From: Prorocentrum cordatum
Lineage: Eukaryota; Sar; Dinophyceae; Prorocentrales; Prorocentraceae
Assembly: GCA_963575745.1 (NCBI GenBank)
Contig: CAUYUJ010003618.1
Location: forward strand, 1 to 64,000
Length of the DNA stretch: 64,000 nucleotides
Direction of reading: 5' to 3'
The notes under the pieces were generated by a model that searched no databases, was not told the DNA's origin, and worked only from the letters and a program-made list of their open reading frames with translations. Made by a program: the position numbers and the translations under genes. Shown here piece after piece: positions 20,101 to 29,673 of the stretch. Numbering within the stretch: the stretch's first letter is position 1; each line of letters opens with the position of its first letter.

Positions 20101-21370
20101 CTGGAAGCGAAAGCGGGGTAGGTAATTCACCCTCTGAATGAGGGCGGCGCGGGAGGCCCGGGGGGGGGGGCGCCCTGCGCTGAGCAAAGAGGTCCGCGCG
20201 GACCTCAGGAAATGGCGACGCTCATGCGGTGTGCCCTGGCGCACTCGATGCGACGTGGCCTGGCGCACTCAGCACTTGTGCAGTACACCTGCGCCTGAAC
20301 GTCACACGCTTTCCATAGCAAAACCACCGAAACCCACGAAACACGGAGCACCCTGGAGGCAAGCAGGGTGCCTCCTGGCATGGGTTTCCACTGTGTCCCC
20401 ATGGGCGTGGCCTGGGCCCCACTGGCCGACTTGCCCCCCACACTGGGGATGGGGACAGGTTGATGAGATCCACGGGTCATCCAGGGCTCGCGCCTGGGCT
20501 TCTCGGGCACGTCCGAGGCAAGGCAGGAAACGTGGCGCTTCGCCAGTGGGGCCCCGTCCGGCTACGGCGGGGGGGGGCCAGGGACCGTCTGGCTCGCGCC
20601 GGGGAGCTCTGGGGCCCGTCCTGCGAAAGGAAGAGCTCCAAGGCCTGCCTGGCAGGGCCAGAGGGCCCCGGGGCCCGTGCGGCAAAGGCCCGGGCGCTCT
20701 GGAGCCCGTCCGGTTCAGGCTGGGGGCTCTGGGGCCTGTCTGGCTAAAACCGCTACCCTCCCCATGTCCTTGTGAGTTCCTCCATGCCCTTCCCAACTTC
20801 CTCCCGCATACCCCCCGCCTTTCCCAGCTCCCTCATGTCCGTCCTACCCTCCACACGTTATTCCCAACTTCCCCGTGGCCTTCCCAGCTTCCTCGCGTCA
20901 GTCCCATCTACCCCATGTCAAGTTAACCCTCCCCACGACCACGCAACTGTCCCCATGCGACATTATGTTTCCCCATTGTCGCCAAACTTCCTCCGCATGC
21001 TCGCTGCTTTGCTGACGTCCGTGCAACCGCCACGCCGCGACGTGCAGTCTACCATCTTCGCCATCGAAAGCCCGCCTCCCTCATGATCTTCCACGTCTTG
21101 TTTGCGATTTTGCCATCAAAATCGTTTGATGACCTGTGGATCTCATCATTGGATAAGGGGTTGATGAACTGATGCTGACGAGTTTCTCTAAACAAGCGAG
21201 ACTTCGATCCAGTGGAGCCAAAAAACAAACTGTCGGAATTCCGCGAGGACTTCTGGGGTCGGCGCTGGACCTCTCCTGGCGGAGCCTCTGGCGCCTCCCC
21301 TGCCGCGTTCCGCGCGGTCCAGCGCCGATCCAAGAAATCCACACGGACCTCCGAGAACCTATGTTTACGC
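20101..21370. other. Non-coding stretch with short irregular repeats
   Basis: At 20560-20750 there are three or four loose repeats of a GGGGCCCGTCCGG-type motif. At 20760-20960 there are loose repeats around CCCATG/CCCAACTTCC. An inverted pair GGCGCTGGAC / GTCCAGCGCC lies near 21260-21330. No gene is recognised. Confidence 0.5.
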
Positions 21371-21384
21371 AAGTGCTACTTCTT

Positions 21385-21440
21385 ATTCTTCTTCTTCTTC
21401 TTCTTCTCATTGTTCTTCTTCTTCTTCTTCTTCTTCGGAA
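21385..21440. repeat. (TTC)n microsatellite
   Basis: TTCTTCTTC runs, about 55 bp. Confidence 0.9.
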
Positions 21441-21624
21441 CACGCCAACGGCATGGTGTTTCACGACGCCGGCCGAAAAAACTCTCGACCCTGTCCCTGG
21501 GAACCGCCGAACCCGTCGCTGGCTGCTTGTCGACGGTCCCGGGGCTCGATCGGGCCTTCGGAGGCCCAGAGGATCAGGAAAAAAACTGGGCGCCATGAGT
21601 GCCTCAGGCCTGGGAGCCCCAACG

Positions 21625-21915
21625 CCAACTCTCACACCGCTGAGACGAAGCATCACCCGCTTTTGGTTCATGACAACTGGTAGTCATTCGGAAGCTGGGC
21701 GAGGGCTGGTAAAACGGTCTTCCCAGAAGAAAGAAAACATACTCTTCCGGAATGAAACTCAACGCACTAGATAGTACACGGGCTGCTTCCCGGAAGGAAA
21801 AAAAGCAATCCCCGGAGCTCCGTTTTAGCAGCCACGGGTTTGCCAGCCTTCGCCTGGCTTCTGAGTGATACAAAAACGTGTGATGCGTCATCTCAGCAGC
21901 ATGGGGGCCGAGATC
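21625..21915. repeat. Degenerate inverted repeat downstream of the methyltransferase gene
   Basis: GCTGAGACGAAGCATCACCC (about 21640) matches the reverse complement of GATGCGTCATCTCAGC (about 21890), and GGGCGAGGGCTGG matches the complement of CCAGCCTTCGCC. The arms are diverged and fold over about 290 bp. Confidence 0.5.
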
Positions 21916-21978
21916 AGTCCGCTCCCAGTCTTCGAGCTTCACGTGGAGCCATTTCCGACTGCAGCTTCTTCTCGCGCG

Positions 21979-23116
21979 TCACACCTCCAAGGCCATCCGC
22001 ATCCTTGGCAGCGAGAAGCGCCGCTCCGTCTCCAGGAGATGCCCGCGGACCTCTGCCAAGATCTGCTCCGTGCCTGCGGGCCCACCTATCTCGTGGGACC
22101 AGCGCCGGATCTGCCGCCCACTGACACACTGCCCGACCAGAAGGGTGCTCCAATAGCAGTCGAACTCGTCGAGGGGCCCTTCCAGTCCAGCTGACTTGAT
22201 GGCCTCGAGGACGGAGAGATGGGCGAACGTTGCCTGCCCCGAGCCGTACATAATGAGCCGGTACCCAAATGGGTAGAAATGCACCACTTGATAGCTCAAG
22301 GAACACCCCGCCAACGGGATGTTACCAGAGCAGTTGACGTGCGACTCGAGGCTCGTGTTTACCAAGCTTCGATCGAACAACAGCGAATACTGAACGGGGG
22401 GCGGGAATCCGTCGTTGACCTCCATGAGGATGATCTTGGGCTGCAGCCTCAAGATTCTGCGTAGGCGGGCGCTGCGGGTCCCCGAGAGGAAGGCTTCAAC
22501 CACCTCACAGTCATAACTGTCGATGTCTACTTTCAGGAAGTCCACCTGGACCAGTCCGTCTGACTGCTCGACCTCAGACCACGATGGCAGCCAGCGGTCG
22601 ACGGCGGCCCAGATATTCTCTGGCGTGATGAAGCCGCACCACAAATGCACGTGAGGCAAATTGGCCCGGTGCTTCTCGCACAGAGACGAGTCCCCCTCCA
22701 CTGCCGCGGCTCGCGCCTGGGGCAAGAACTGAAGCAAATTGCCCAGCGGATCGTCCGAGATCCCGTCGTTGGCGCCGACGTTGATGAAGCTGGCAGCCGC
22801 GCTGCTGCCCAGCGCGGAGTAGAGGCGCCGCACCAACTCGGCATTGTCGAGAACCACCTGCGGGCCAAACCTCTCGAAAGGCACGGAGCAGGGCATCCAG
22901 CCGCGCCGATGGATCGCCCGCCTCGCCTCGAACGCCTCGGTGAATTCCTCCCTGTGCCTCTCGAAATGCGCGAGCTCCCACGCTACCTGCCGCGGCGGCT
23001 CTGCGCTGTCGTGCACGAGCGCCCAGAGTTCGAACGGGACCTGCGGCAAGCTCAGGCGAGGCCCCAAGAAATCCATCGTCTGCGCCGTCCACGTCCCCCC
23101 CTGCTCCTGAGAGTAC
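21979..23116 (-). CDS. FkbM/SAM-dependent methyltransferase-like protein, main exon
   Basis: Carries most of the catalytic domain. Numbered from its internal Met at 23076, FINVGANDG (residues 97-105) is the glycine-rich SAM-binding loop, AVEGD (125-129) fits the acidic end of strand 2, VDFLKVDIDSYDCEV (178-192) is the motif typical of FkbM-type methyltransferases, and LMEVNDGFPPP (217-227) follows. The family methylates small molecules or sugars; the substrate here cannot be told. The exon opens at 23116 after the acceptor CCAAG and continues in frame from the exon at 23352-23520. TGA lies at 21979. GAG|GTGTGA at the end could instead be a donor to a further exon. Confidence 0.75.
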
Positions 23117-23351
23117 CTTGGACGCCCAAGTTATCCGGGGTAACTCGGGTCCGGGGTAACTCGGGTTTGGATTCCCGAAAAAGGAACCCGAGTTACCCCT
23201 GACCCGAGTTACCCCTGATGATTCGGGGCTCTTGGGCGCCCGAGTTATCCGGGTAACTCGGGTCCGGGGTAACTCGGGTTCGGACTCCCGAAAAACGAAC
23301 CCGAGTTATCCCTGACCCGAGTTACCCCTGATGATTCGGGGCTGAGAGCAC
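23117..23351 (-). other. Predicted 235-bp GT-AG intron with duplicated boundary
   Basis: Minus strand: donor CACAG|GTGCTCTCAG and acceptor CCAAG|GTACTCTCAG, so the intron start and the start of the next exon share AGGT(G/A)CTCTCAG. Removing it joins the two frames exactly (...VHR then YSQEQGG). Inside are two tandem copies (114-bp period, from 23117 and 23231) of a segment folding on itself through AACTCGGGT / ACCCGAGTT. Confidence 0.65.
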
Positions 23352-23520
23352 CTGTGGACGGTCGGGTTCGCGAAGCCGAAGAAGTTTGCCGTGTGGGCGG
23401 TGCGGTCGCAGCACTTCACCATGGAGAAGATGCCCGCGTGCTCGGAACGCGGTCGGCAGGCCCCCTCTGAGGGCCAACGGCCCCAGGAACAGCTAAGCAG
23501 GCCATCCAGACTTCCCAGAA
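23352..23520 (-). CDS. FkbM-like gene, internal exon (predicted)
   Basis: 169-nt exon, in frame with both neighbours if the two introns are removed. It reads LGSLDGLLSCSWGRWPSEG, then HAGIFSMVKCCDRTAHTANF and FGFANPTVHR. The last codon is split AG|G. It may instead start at the internal acceptor CCCTCAG (exon start 23466). No domain is recognised; it precedes the methyltransferase domain. Confidence 0.5.
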
Positions 23521-23653
23521 CTATCAAACAACACAATCTCTTCCTCTTCCTCCTCCTCCTCCTCCTCCTCCTCCTCCTCCTCCTCCTCCCCCTCCTCCTC
23601 CTCCTCCTCCTCCTCCTCCTCCTCATCCAGACTTCCCAGAACTATCAAACAAC
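23521..23653 (-). other. Possible 133-bp intron made of (GAG)n between direct repeats
   Basis: A 31-bp exact direct repeat (CATCCAGACTTCCCAGAACT...) lies at 23503-23533 and 23624-23654, bracketing (TCC)n on the plus strand. On the minus strand a GT donor (GTTGTTTG) in the upstream copy and an AG (TTTGATAG) in the downstream copy give a 133-nt removal that keeps the frame. It could equally be a microsatellite-driven duplication in an exon. Confidence 0.4.
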
Positions 23654-23985
23654 ATAAATCTCTTGGCGCGTCTGGCCGTCTGCCGGCCTCCGGGAAGTCC
23701 AGTTCTGGCCGTTCCCGGGCCCCCCTGGTCCTCAAGGCGGCGAATCGACCACGGTGCTCGGAAGTCAGCGCATGGCCGTTCCTCTCGACTACGGACCAGC
23801 ACTCCAGACCTCCCTGGCAACACCTTTCGAATGTGAGCTGGAGCTTATGCGCAACGTCGTCACACCAACACCATCCGTTTCCCCTCGAGTGGGTCGTCTC
23901 AGCACACTGCGTCAGCCCTGGGCTTGCCAGGTACTGGTCCCATTGTCTCTCGGCAGCGACATCAGGCATACCGCCTGCTGCAGAC
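23654..23985 (-). CDS. FkbM-like gene, upstream Cys-rich exon (predicted)
   Basis: Minus frame with GMPDVAAERQWDQYLASPGL, TQCAETTHSRGNGWCWCDD and FERCCQGGLECWS, a cysteine/tryptophan-rich segment that looks like a small extracellular or lumenal module. A likely acceptor is GTCTGCAG|CAG near 23980. The frame runs on to the direct repeat at 23654. Upstream exons and the true start are not identified. The frame is also open across the left end of the repeat element at 24151, which cannot be native coding. Confidence 0.4.
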
Positions 23986-24150
23986 TTACAATCATCAAGA
24001 ACGATACCGAACACAAACCACTTTTTTGATCGTGGTGCCATCGCTGCTCGCGACGATAAATCGTATGGCCACCTGAACGAATTTGTCAATGATGCTGGGA
24101 TTGAGGCCTGATCGGCGGGTGCGCCGGCACTGGCGAGGCTGGTAGTAAAA

Positions 24151-25180
24151 ATCCGCCGGCCCCCTTGTGGGGCCACCAGGCTGTAGGGCAAAGGTTCGCA
24201 GTTTCCTGTACCAGTTGCAGCTTCCAGTTTCCACTGTTACAATTCTGCTTCTTGCTGCTTACTGTTCCTTGTTGATGGACCGCGCGAGGGGGGGGAGGCC
24301 CAAACGGGCAGGTTTAGCACGCCCTGAGCGTGTGCTCTGAATTGCTGGGGTGGGTCAAAATCTACACCCCTCACGCAGATCGGCGGGGTCAGGGTCCAAA
24401 AACACATGGACATGGGATTTGCCACATTTCTGAAATTCGGTGGCACCCCTCACGCAAATCGGCGGGGTCAGGGTCCAAAAACACAAGGGATTTGCTACAT
24501 TCCTGAAATTTCCTTAAACCACTCACACAGATCGGCGGGATCAGGGCCCAAAAACTCAAGGGATTTGCCACATTATTTAAATTTGCTGACACCCCTCACG
24601 CATGTCGGCGGGGTCAGGGTTCAAAAACATGTGGGATTTGCCAATGTTTTAAATTTGCTGACACCCCTCACGCAGATCGGCGGGGTCAGGGTCCAACAAC
24701 ACAAAGGATTTGCCACATTTTTGAAATCCGGTGGCACCCCTCACGCAGATCGGCGGGGTCAGGGTCCGAAAAACAAAGGCATTTGCCACATTTCCGAAAT
24801 CCGGTGGCACCCCTCACACAGATCGGCAGGGTCAGGGTCCAAAAACACTAAGGATTTGTCACATTTCTGAAATTCGGCGGCACCCCTCACACAGATCGGC
24901 AGGGTGAAGGTCCAACAACACATGGGATTTGCAACATTTCGGAAATTCGGCGGCACCCCTCACGCAGGTCCGTAGGGTCAGACTCCAAAAAGCATAAAGG
25001 ATTTGCTATATTTCTGAAATTCGGTGGCACCCCTGACGCAGATCCGTAGGATCAGGGTCGAAAAACAAGCAGGTCCCGACACTGCTTCACTGCGGCGCCC
25101 AAACCTCTTATTTCAGCTGTTGCATTTCCTATTATCCGAGACAGGGTGTCGGCGTCATGGGGCGAAACCCTTACGGATAA
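24151..25180 (+). mobile_element. Composite repeat E, copy 1 (73-bp tandem core)
   Basis: Left end ATCCGCCGGCCCCCTTGTGG and about 210 bp of conserved flank (ending near GAATTGCTGGGGTGGG), then about ten units of 73 bp (core CACCCCTCACGCAGATCGG...), then a conserved right end of about 100 bp with ATTATCCGAGACAGGG, closing ...CCTTACGGATAA. The termini form a short inverted pair ATCCG/CGGAT. Two more copies lie in the same orientation at 29674-31177 and 60807-61680. Confidence 0.75.
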
Positions 25181-25274
25181 CGACGATCCTGTCAAATCAG
25201 TCGAACCGGGTACTGCCACGTGGCGACAACTGGAACCAAAATATCGGAAAGAGCGTGTTCTACCGCTGCTGGCG

Positions 25275-26360
25275 GAAAACCGGGGGGGGTCACTACCGGT
25301 TCGAATCCCTCCCCCCTCCCCCCCCCCTCCGGAAAACCGGGAGGGGGGTCACTACCGGTTCGAATCCCTCCCCCCTCCCCCCCCCCTCCGGAAAACCGGG
25401 GGGGGGGTCACTACCGGTTCGAGCCCCCCCCCCCCCCCCGTTCATTATGAAAAGGGGGGGGGTCACTACCGGTTCGAACCCCCCCCCCTCCCCCTCGAAA
25501 ACCGGGGGTGGTCACTACCGGTTCGAACCCCCCCCCCCCCTCGAAAACCGAGGCGGGGGTGCGGACAGTGGTGGGGACGGTGGTGATGGGGACAGTGGTG
25601 AGGGGACAGCGGGATAGTGGTGGGGACAGTGGGACAGTGGTGGGGACGGTAGTGGTGGGGACAGCGGTGAGGACAATGGTGGGAACAGTAGGGACAGTGG
25701 ACAGTGGTGGGGACTGTGTTGGTGGGGACAGTGGTGTGGGGACAGTGGGAATGAGGTGGAAACAGTGGGACAGTGGAGGGTGAAGGCGGTGGCGAGGACG
25801 GCGGTGGGACATTGGGACAGAGGTACAGTGGGGACAGTGGTGCGGACAGTGGGGACAGTGGTTGGAACAGTGGGACAGCTTAGTGGGACAGCGGAGGAGT
25901 CAGTGGGACAGTGGGGACAGTGGGGATAGTCGGGCAGTGGTTGGGGCCGTGGAGAAAGTGGGGAGAGTGGAACCCTGGTGGGAACAGTGGTGGGGACAGT
26001 GGGGACAGTGCGACAGTGGTGGGGGGCACTGGTGGGGAGAGTAGGGACGGTGGTGGAGCCAGTGGGGACAGTGGTGGTGAGGACAGTGGTGCTGGGAACA
26101 ACAGTGGGGGATGTGGTGCGGACGGTGGTAGGGACCGGGAGTCGTTTGCTGGCGGTGACGAACGGTAGTGACCCCCCCTCCGGTTTTCGAGGGTGGGGGG
26201 GTTCGAACCGGTAGTGACCCCCCGGGTTTTCGATGGGGAGGGGGGGGGCAGGGTTAGGGGAGGGGGGGGTTTTGCCGGGGGAGGAGGGGGAGGGGGGAAG
26301 GGTTCCAGCAGGGGGGGGGATTTTCGGAGGGGGGGGGGACCCCCGGGTTCCGGAGGAAAA
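25275..26360. repeat. G/C-run inverted repeats around a GGGGACAGTGG minisatellite
   Basis: The left part (25275-25560) has five units of 'CCGGTTCGAA(T/C)CC..CCGGAAAACCGGGGGGGTCACTA'. The right part (26163-26240) has the same motif in reverse complement (CGGTTTTCGAGG...GGTTCGAACCGGTAGTGACC). Between them, 25560-26160, are about 40 units of a 12-bp (GGGGACAGTGGT) minisatellite. Long G runs continue to 26360. GGTTCGAATCC recalls a tRNA T-loop, but no cloverleaf can be built. Confidence 0.8.
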
Positions 26361-26831
26361 GGGCGGCAATTTTCCACAGTAAAGCGGCGGTGGATCACGC
26401 TCTCTCAAATATCGCGTGCTCGCGAAGCGTCAGCCCTGATCAAATGGCCACTGTTGGGACAATCGCACGTAGCTGTTACTTCAGACGCTGCAGACGGCAA
26501 TGCGCAAACTAGAAAGACCTAATCCATTCATAGTCAAGCGGAACACGCGCAACGTCCCAATCTCGAGGCCACTCGTATTATGGGCGTTGCGAACATGAAT
26601 GTGAATGACCACCGCGATATGACCATTAGTAATTCTTGTGCAGCCGCCAAAGAGGCAAACCTGTCAGAGCATCGGGAACCTGGCAGACCAAACGCAGAGG
26701 ATCCTGCAGCGTGGAAGAGACACGCGCGCACCCGTGGAGCATCCGCCGCCTGCTGGCCGAAGCGTGGGCCCCGAGCGCGTGATTCGCCGCAAGCGCCTTC
26801 GATGACAAGATGTCCTCTGCGCGAGGCGATC

Positions 26832-27082
26832 GTAACAGGCGGGAGCAAGGCGAACCCGAAAGACACCCGTATGATTGAAGGGGCCCCAGGACACACAAAT
26901 AAATACACACAAATAAAACAATTCCCCATATTTTCCTATATTTTCTGGGTTTTTGTCTTCCCCCCCACTTCCCATATTTTCCAATATTTTCCTGGGAATC
27001 GACGATTAATTGTGTCTGTGTGTTTCTTCCCCTCCTGAGTAACAGGCGGGAGCAAGGCGAACCCGAAAGACACCCGTATGAT
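26832..27082. repeat. 44-bp exact direct repeats flanking an AT/pyrimidine-rich insert
   Basis: GTAACAGGCGGGAGCAAGGC...CCCGTATGAT occurs at 26832-26875 and 27039-27082 (offset 207). The 163 bp between them are AT- and pyrimidine-rich, unlike the GC-rich surroundings. An AG|GC context at both copies (AACAG|GCGGGAGC) would permit a GC-AG intron on the plus strand. Open frames extend on both sides, but no protein is recognised. Confidence 0.6.
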
Positions 27083-27499
27083 ACGGGGGGCAGTGCAAAG
27101 AGACTGTGTGAGTGGCCGTTTCGGCGTGCCGAAGTCATTTCCTGCCTGCTTCCTGGCACCCTGGCCAGGTGTTCCGGCTGCTTCGGCGGGGGCCTCCGAC
27201 GCGGAAGCCCCTCGTCGGCCCGGAGACACAACGCACTCTGCCGCCGGCAAGCGACACGAATGCGCGCACGCTGCAGCTTGCGCCCCGCCGCCTCCTCGCC
27301 CTCATGCTCCTGTCAGGTCGGGCGTGTCCGCCAACAGTCGGATTTTTGAAGACAACATGAATTGCCCTGCCACGTACCAACCCTTTCTATCCATGTGGCG
27401 ATTATGCTCAGGACCACTCAATGCTGACTGGCATTCTGAAGGACCCGCATTGCGCAGAAAGAGCACCCAACAATGCTTTCAGGAGAGCGCAGCAAGAAG

Positions 27500-29015
27500 T
27501 CCCGCGGTGATCTGCGTATGACGTACCTCCGCTGGGCCTCCCAGGAACCCACGAACGTGGCGACAATTGCGCAAATCGCAGCCCCCCAGGAGCGGCGAGG
27601 TCCCGTGGTGATCCGCGTATGACGTACCTCCGTTGGGCCTCCCAGGAGCCCACGAAAATAGCAACAATTGCGCAGATCGCAGGCCCCCCAAAGGGGCGGC
27701 GAGGTCCCGAGGTGATCCGCGTGGGACGTACCTCCGCTGGGCCTCCCAGGAGCCCACGAAAGTGGCGACAGTTGAGCAGATCGCAAGCCTCACAGGAGGC
27801 CGCGAAGTACCGAGGTAATCAGCGTGGGACGTACCTCCGCTGGGCCTCCCAAGAGCCCACGAAAGTGGCGACAATTGCGCAGATCGCAGGCCCCCCAAAG
27901 GGGCGGCGAGATACCGAGGTGATCCGCGTGGGACCCACCTCCGCTGGGCCTCCCAGGAGCCCACGAAAGTGGCGACAATTGCACAGATCGCAAGCCCCCA
28001 GGAGGCGGCGAGGTACCGAGGTGATGTAGCTCTGCTGGGCCTCCGAGGAGCCAATGAAAGTGTCGACAGTTGCGCAGATCGCAAGCCCCCCAGGGGGCGG
28101 CGAGGTACCGTGGTGATCCGCGTGGGACCCACCTCCGCTGGGTCTCCCAGGAGCCCACGAAAGTGGCGACAATTGCGCAAATCGCAGGCACCCCAGGAGG
28201 CGGCAAGGTACCGAGGTGATCCGCGTATGACGTACCTCCGCTGGGCATCCCAGGAGCCCACGAAAGTGGCGACAGTTGCGCAGATCGCAAGCCCCTCAAA
28301 GGAGCGGCGAGGTACCGAGGTGATCCGCGTGGGACCCACCTCTGCTGGGCCCCCCAGGAGCCCACGAAAGTGGCGACAATTGCGCAGATCGCAAGCCCCC
28401 CAAAGGGGCGGCGAGGTACCGAGGTGATCCGCGTGGGACGTACCTCCGCTGGGCCTCCCAGGAGCCCACGAAAGTGGCGACAGTTGCGCAGATCGCAAGC
28501 CCCCCAAAAGGGGCGGCGAGGTACCGAGGTGATCCGCGTGGGACCTACCTCCGCTGGGCCTCCCAGGAGCCCACGAAAGTGGCGACAGCTGCGCAGATCA
28601 CAAGCCCCCCAGGGGGCGTCGAGGTCCCGAGGTGATCCGCGTGGGACCTACCTCCGCTGGGCCTCCCAGGAACCTACGAAAGTGGCGACAGTTGCGCAGA
28701 ACGCAAACCCCCCAAGGGGCGGCAAGGTACCGAGGTGATCCGCGTGGGATCTACCTCCGCTGGGCCTCCCAGGAGCCCACCGAAGTGGCGACAGTTGCGC
28801 AAATCGCAACCCCCCACGGGCGTCGAGGTCCCGTAGTGATCAGCGTATGACGTACCTCCGCTGGGCCCCCAGGAGCCCACGAACGTGGCGACAATTGCGC
28901 AGATCGCAAGCCCCCCAAAGGGGCGGCGAGGTACCGAAGTGATCCGCGTGGGATCCACCTCCGCTGGGCCTCCCGGGAGCCCACGAAAGTGGCGACAGTT
29001 GCGCAGATCGCAGCC
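27500..29015. repeat. ~102-bp satellite, 15 units
   Basis: Units start at CCTCCGCTGGGCCTCCCAGG (27526, 27627, 27731 and so on to 28958). Each includes CCCACGAAAGTGGCGACA and TTGCGCAGATCGCAAGCCCC. The long open frames across it come from the repeat and are not genes. Confidence 0.95.
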
Positions 29016-29420
29016 CGACGGCACGAGGGACGAGAAGAGGGAAACACCGGAAACAGGAGAGAAGAAGGAGGGGAGGAGAAGGAAGGAAGAAAGGACGGGG
29101 CGACCACACCACTGCTCTACTCAAAACGAGTACCCAACACAGGAGGGGTGGGAAAAACAGTCAAACAGTGCCAGAAAGTGTCAAAAGAACATGAAACATC
29201 TTCTTCCCCAGGCTATGTTTTATTATTATCGAATTTTCCTCCTGTAGAGGGACATGCGCGCAAAGGGGCGAGTGAAGACGGCGCACCGATCCGTTCTTCC
29301 ACGACGAGATGAGATTCTTGGAGTCATCGGGCTGGACCGCCTTGTCTGCGACGAAGACATTGTACCTTCGAGCAACAGTCGCTGGCCCGCCGAGGGCAAG
29401 GATATGTGTATATATATATA
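29016..29420. other. Unclassified stretch
   Basis: GA-rich at first, then unclassified. No gene is seen. Confidence 0.4.
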
Positions 29421-29424
29421 TATA

Positions 29425-29475
29425 CAGAGAGAGAGAGAGGGAGAGAGAAAAAACTCTAGATATCTGTTCATATAT

Positions 29476-29516
<41 letters not shown>

Positions 29517-29619
29517 GAGAGGAGGGAGAGAAAGAGAGAGGGAGAGAGAGCGACAAAGAAAGCGAAAGAGAGAGAGAGAGAGAGAAAGAGAGACAGAGAC
29601 AGAGACAGACAGACCGAGA

Positions 29620-29665
<46 letters not shown>
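29425..29665. repeat. (GA)n tract
   Basis: About 240 bp of GAGAGA with CAGAGA and AAGAGA variants, directly abutting composite repeat E copy 2. Confidence 0.95.
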
Positions 29666-29673
29666 TATGTATT

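Noticed and set aside
25290-25480. tRNA-like GGTTCGAATCC motifs
   Set aside because: The T-loop-like 11-mer is present in several units, but flanking bases do not form a T stem, and no anticodon or acceptor arm can be drawn.
27479-28507. 342-codon minus-strand open frame
   Set aside because: It lies wholly in the 102-bp satellite; the unit length keeps several frames open on both strands, and there are no protein motifs.
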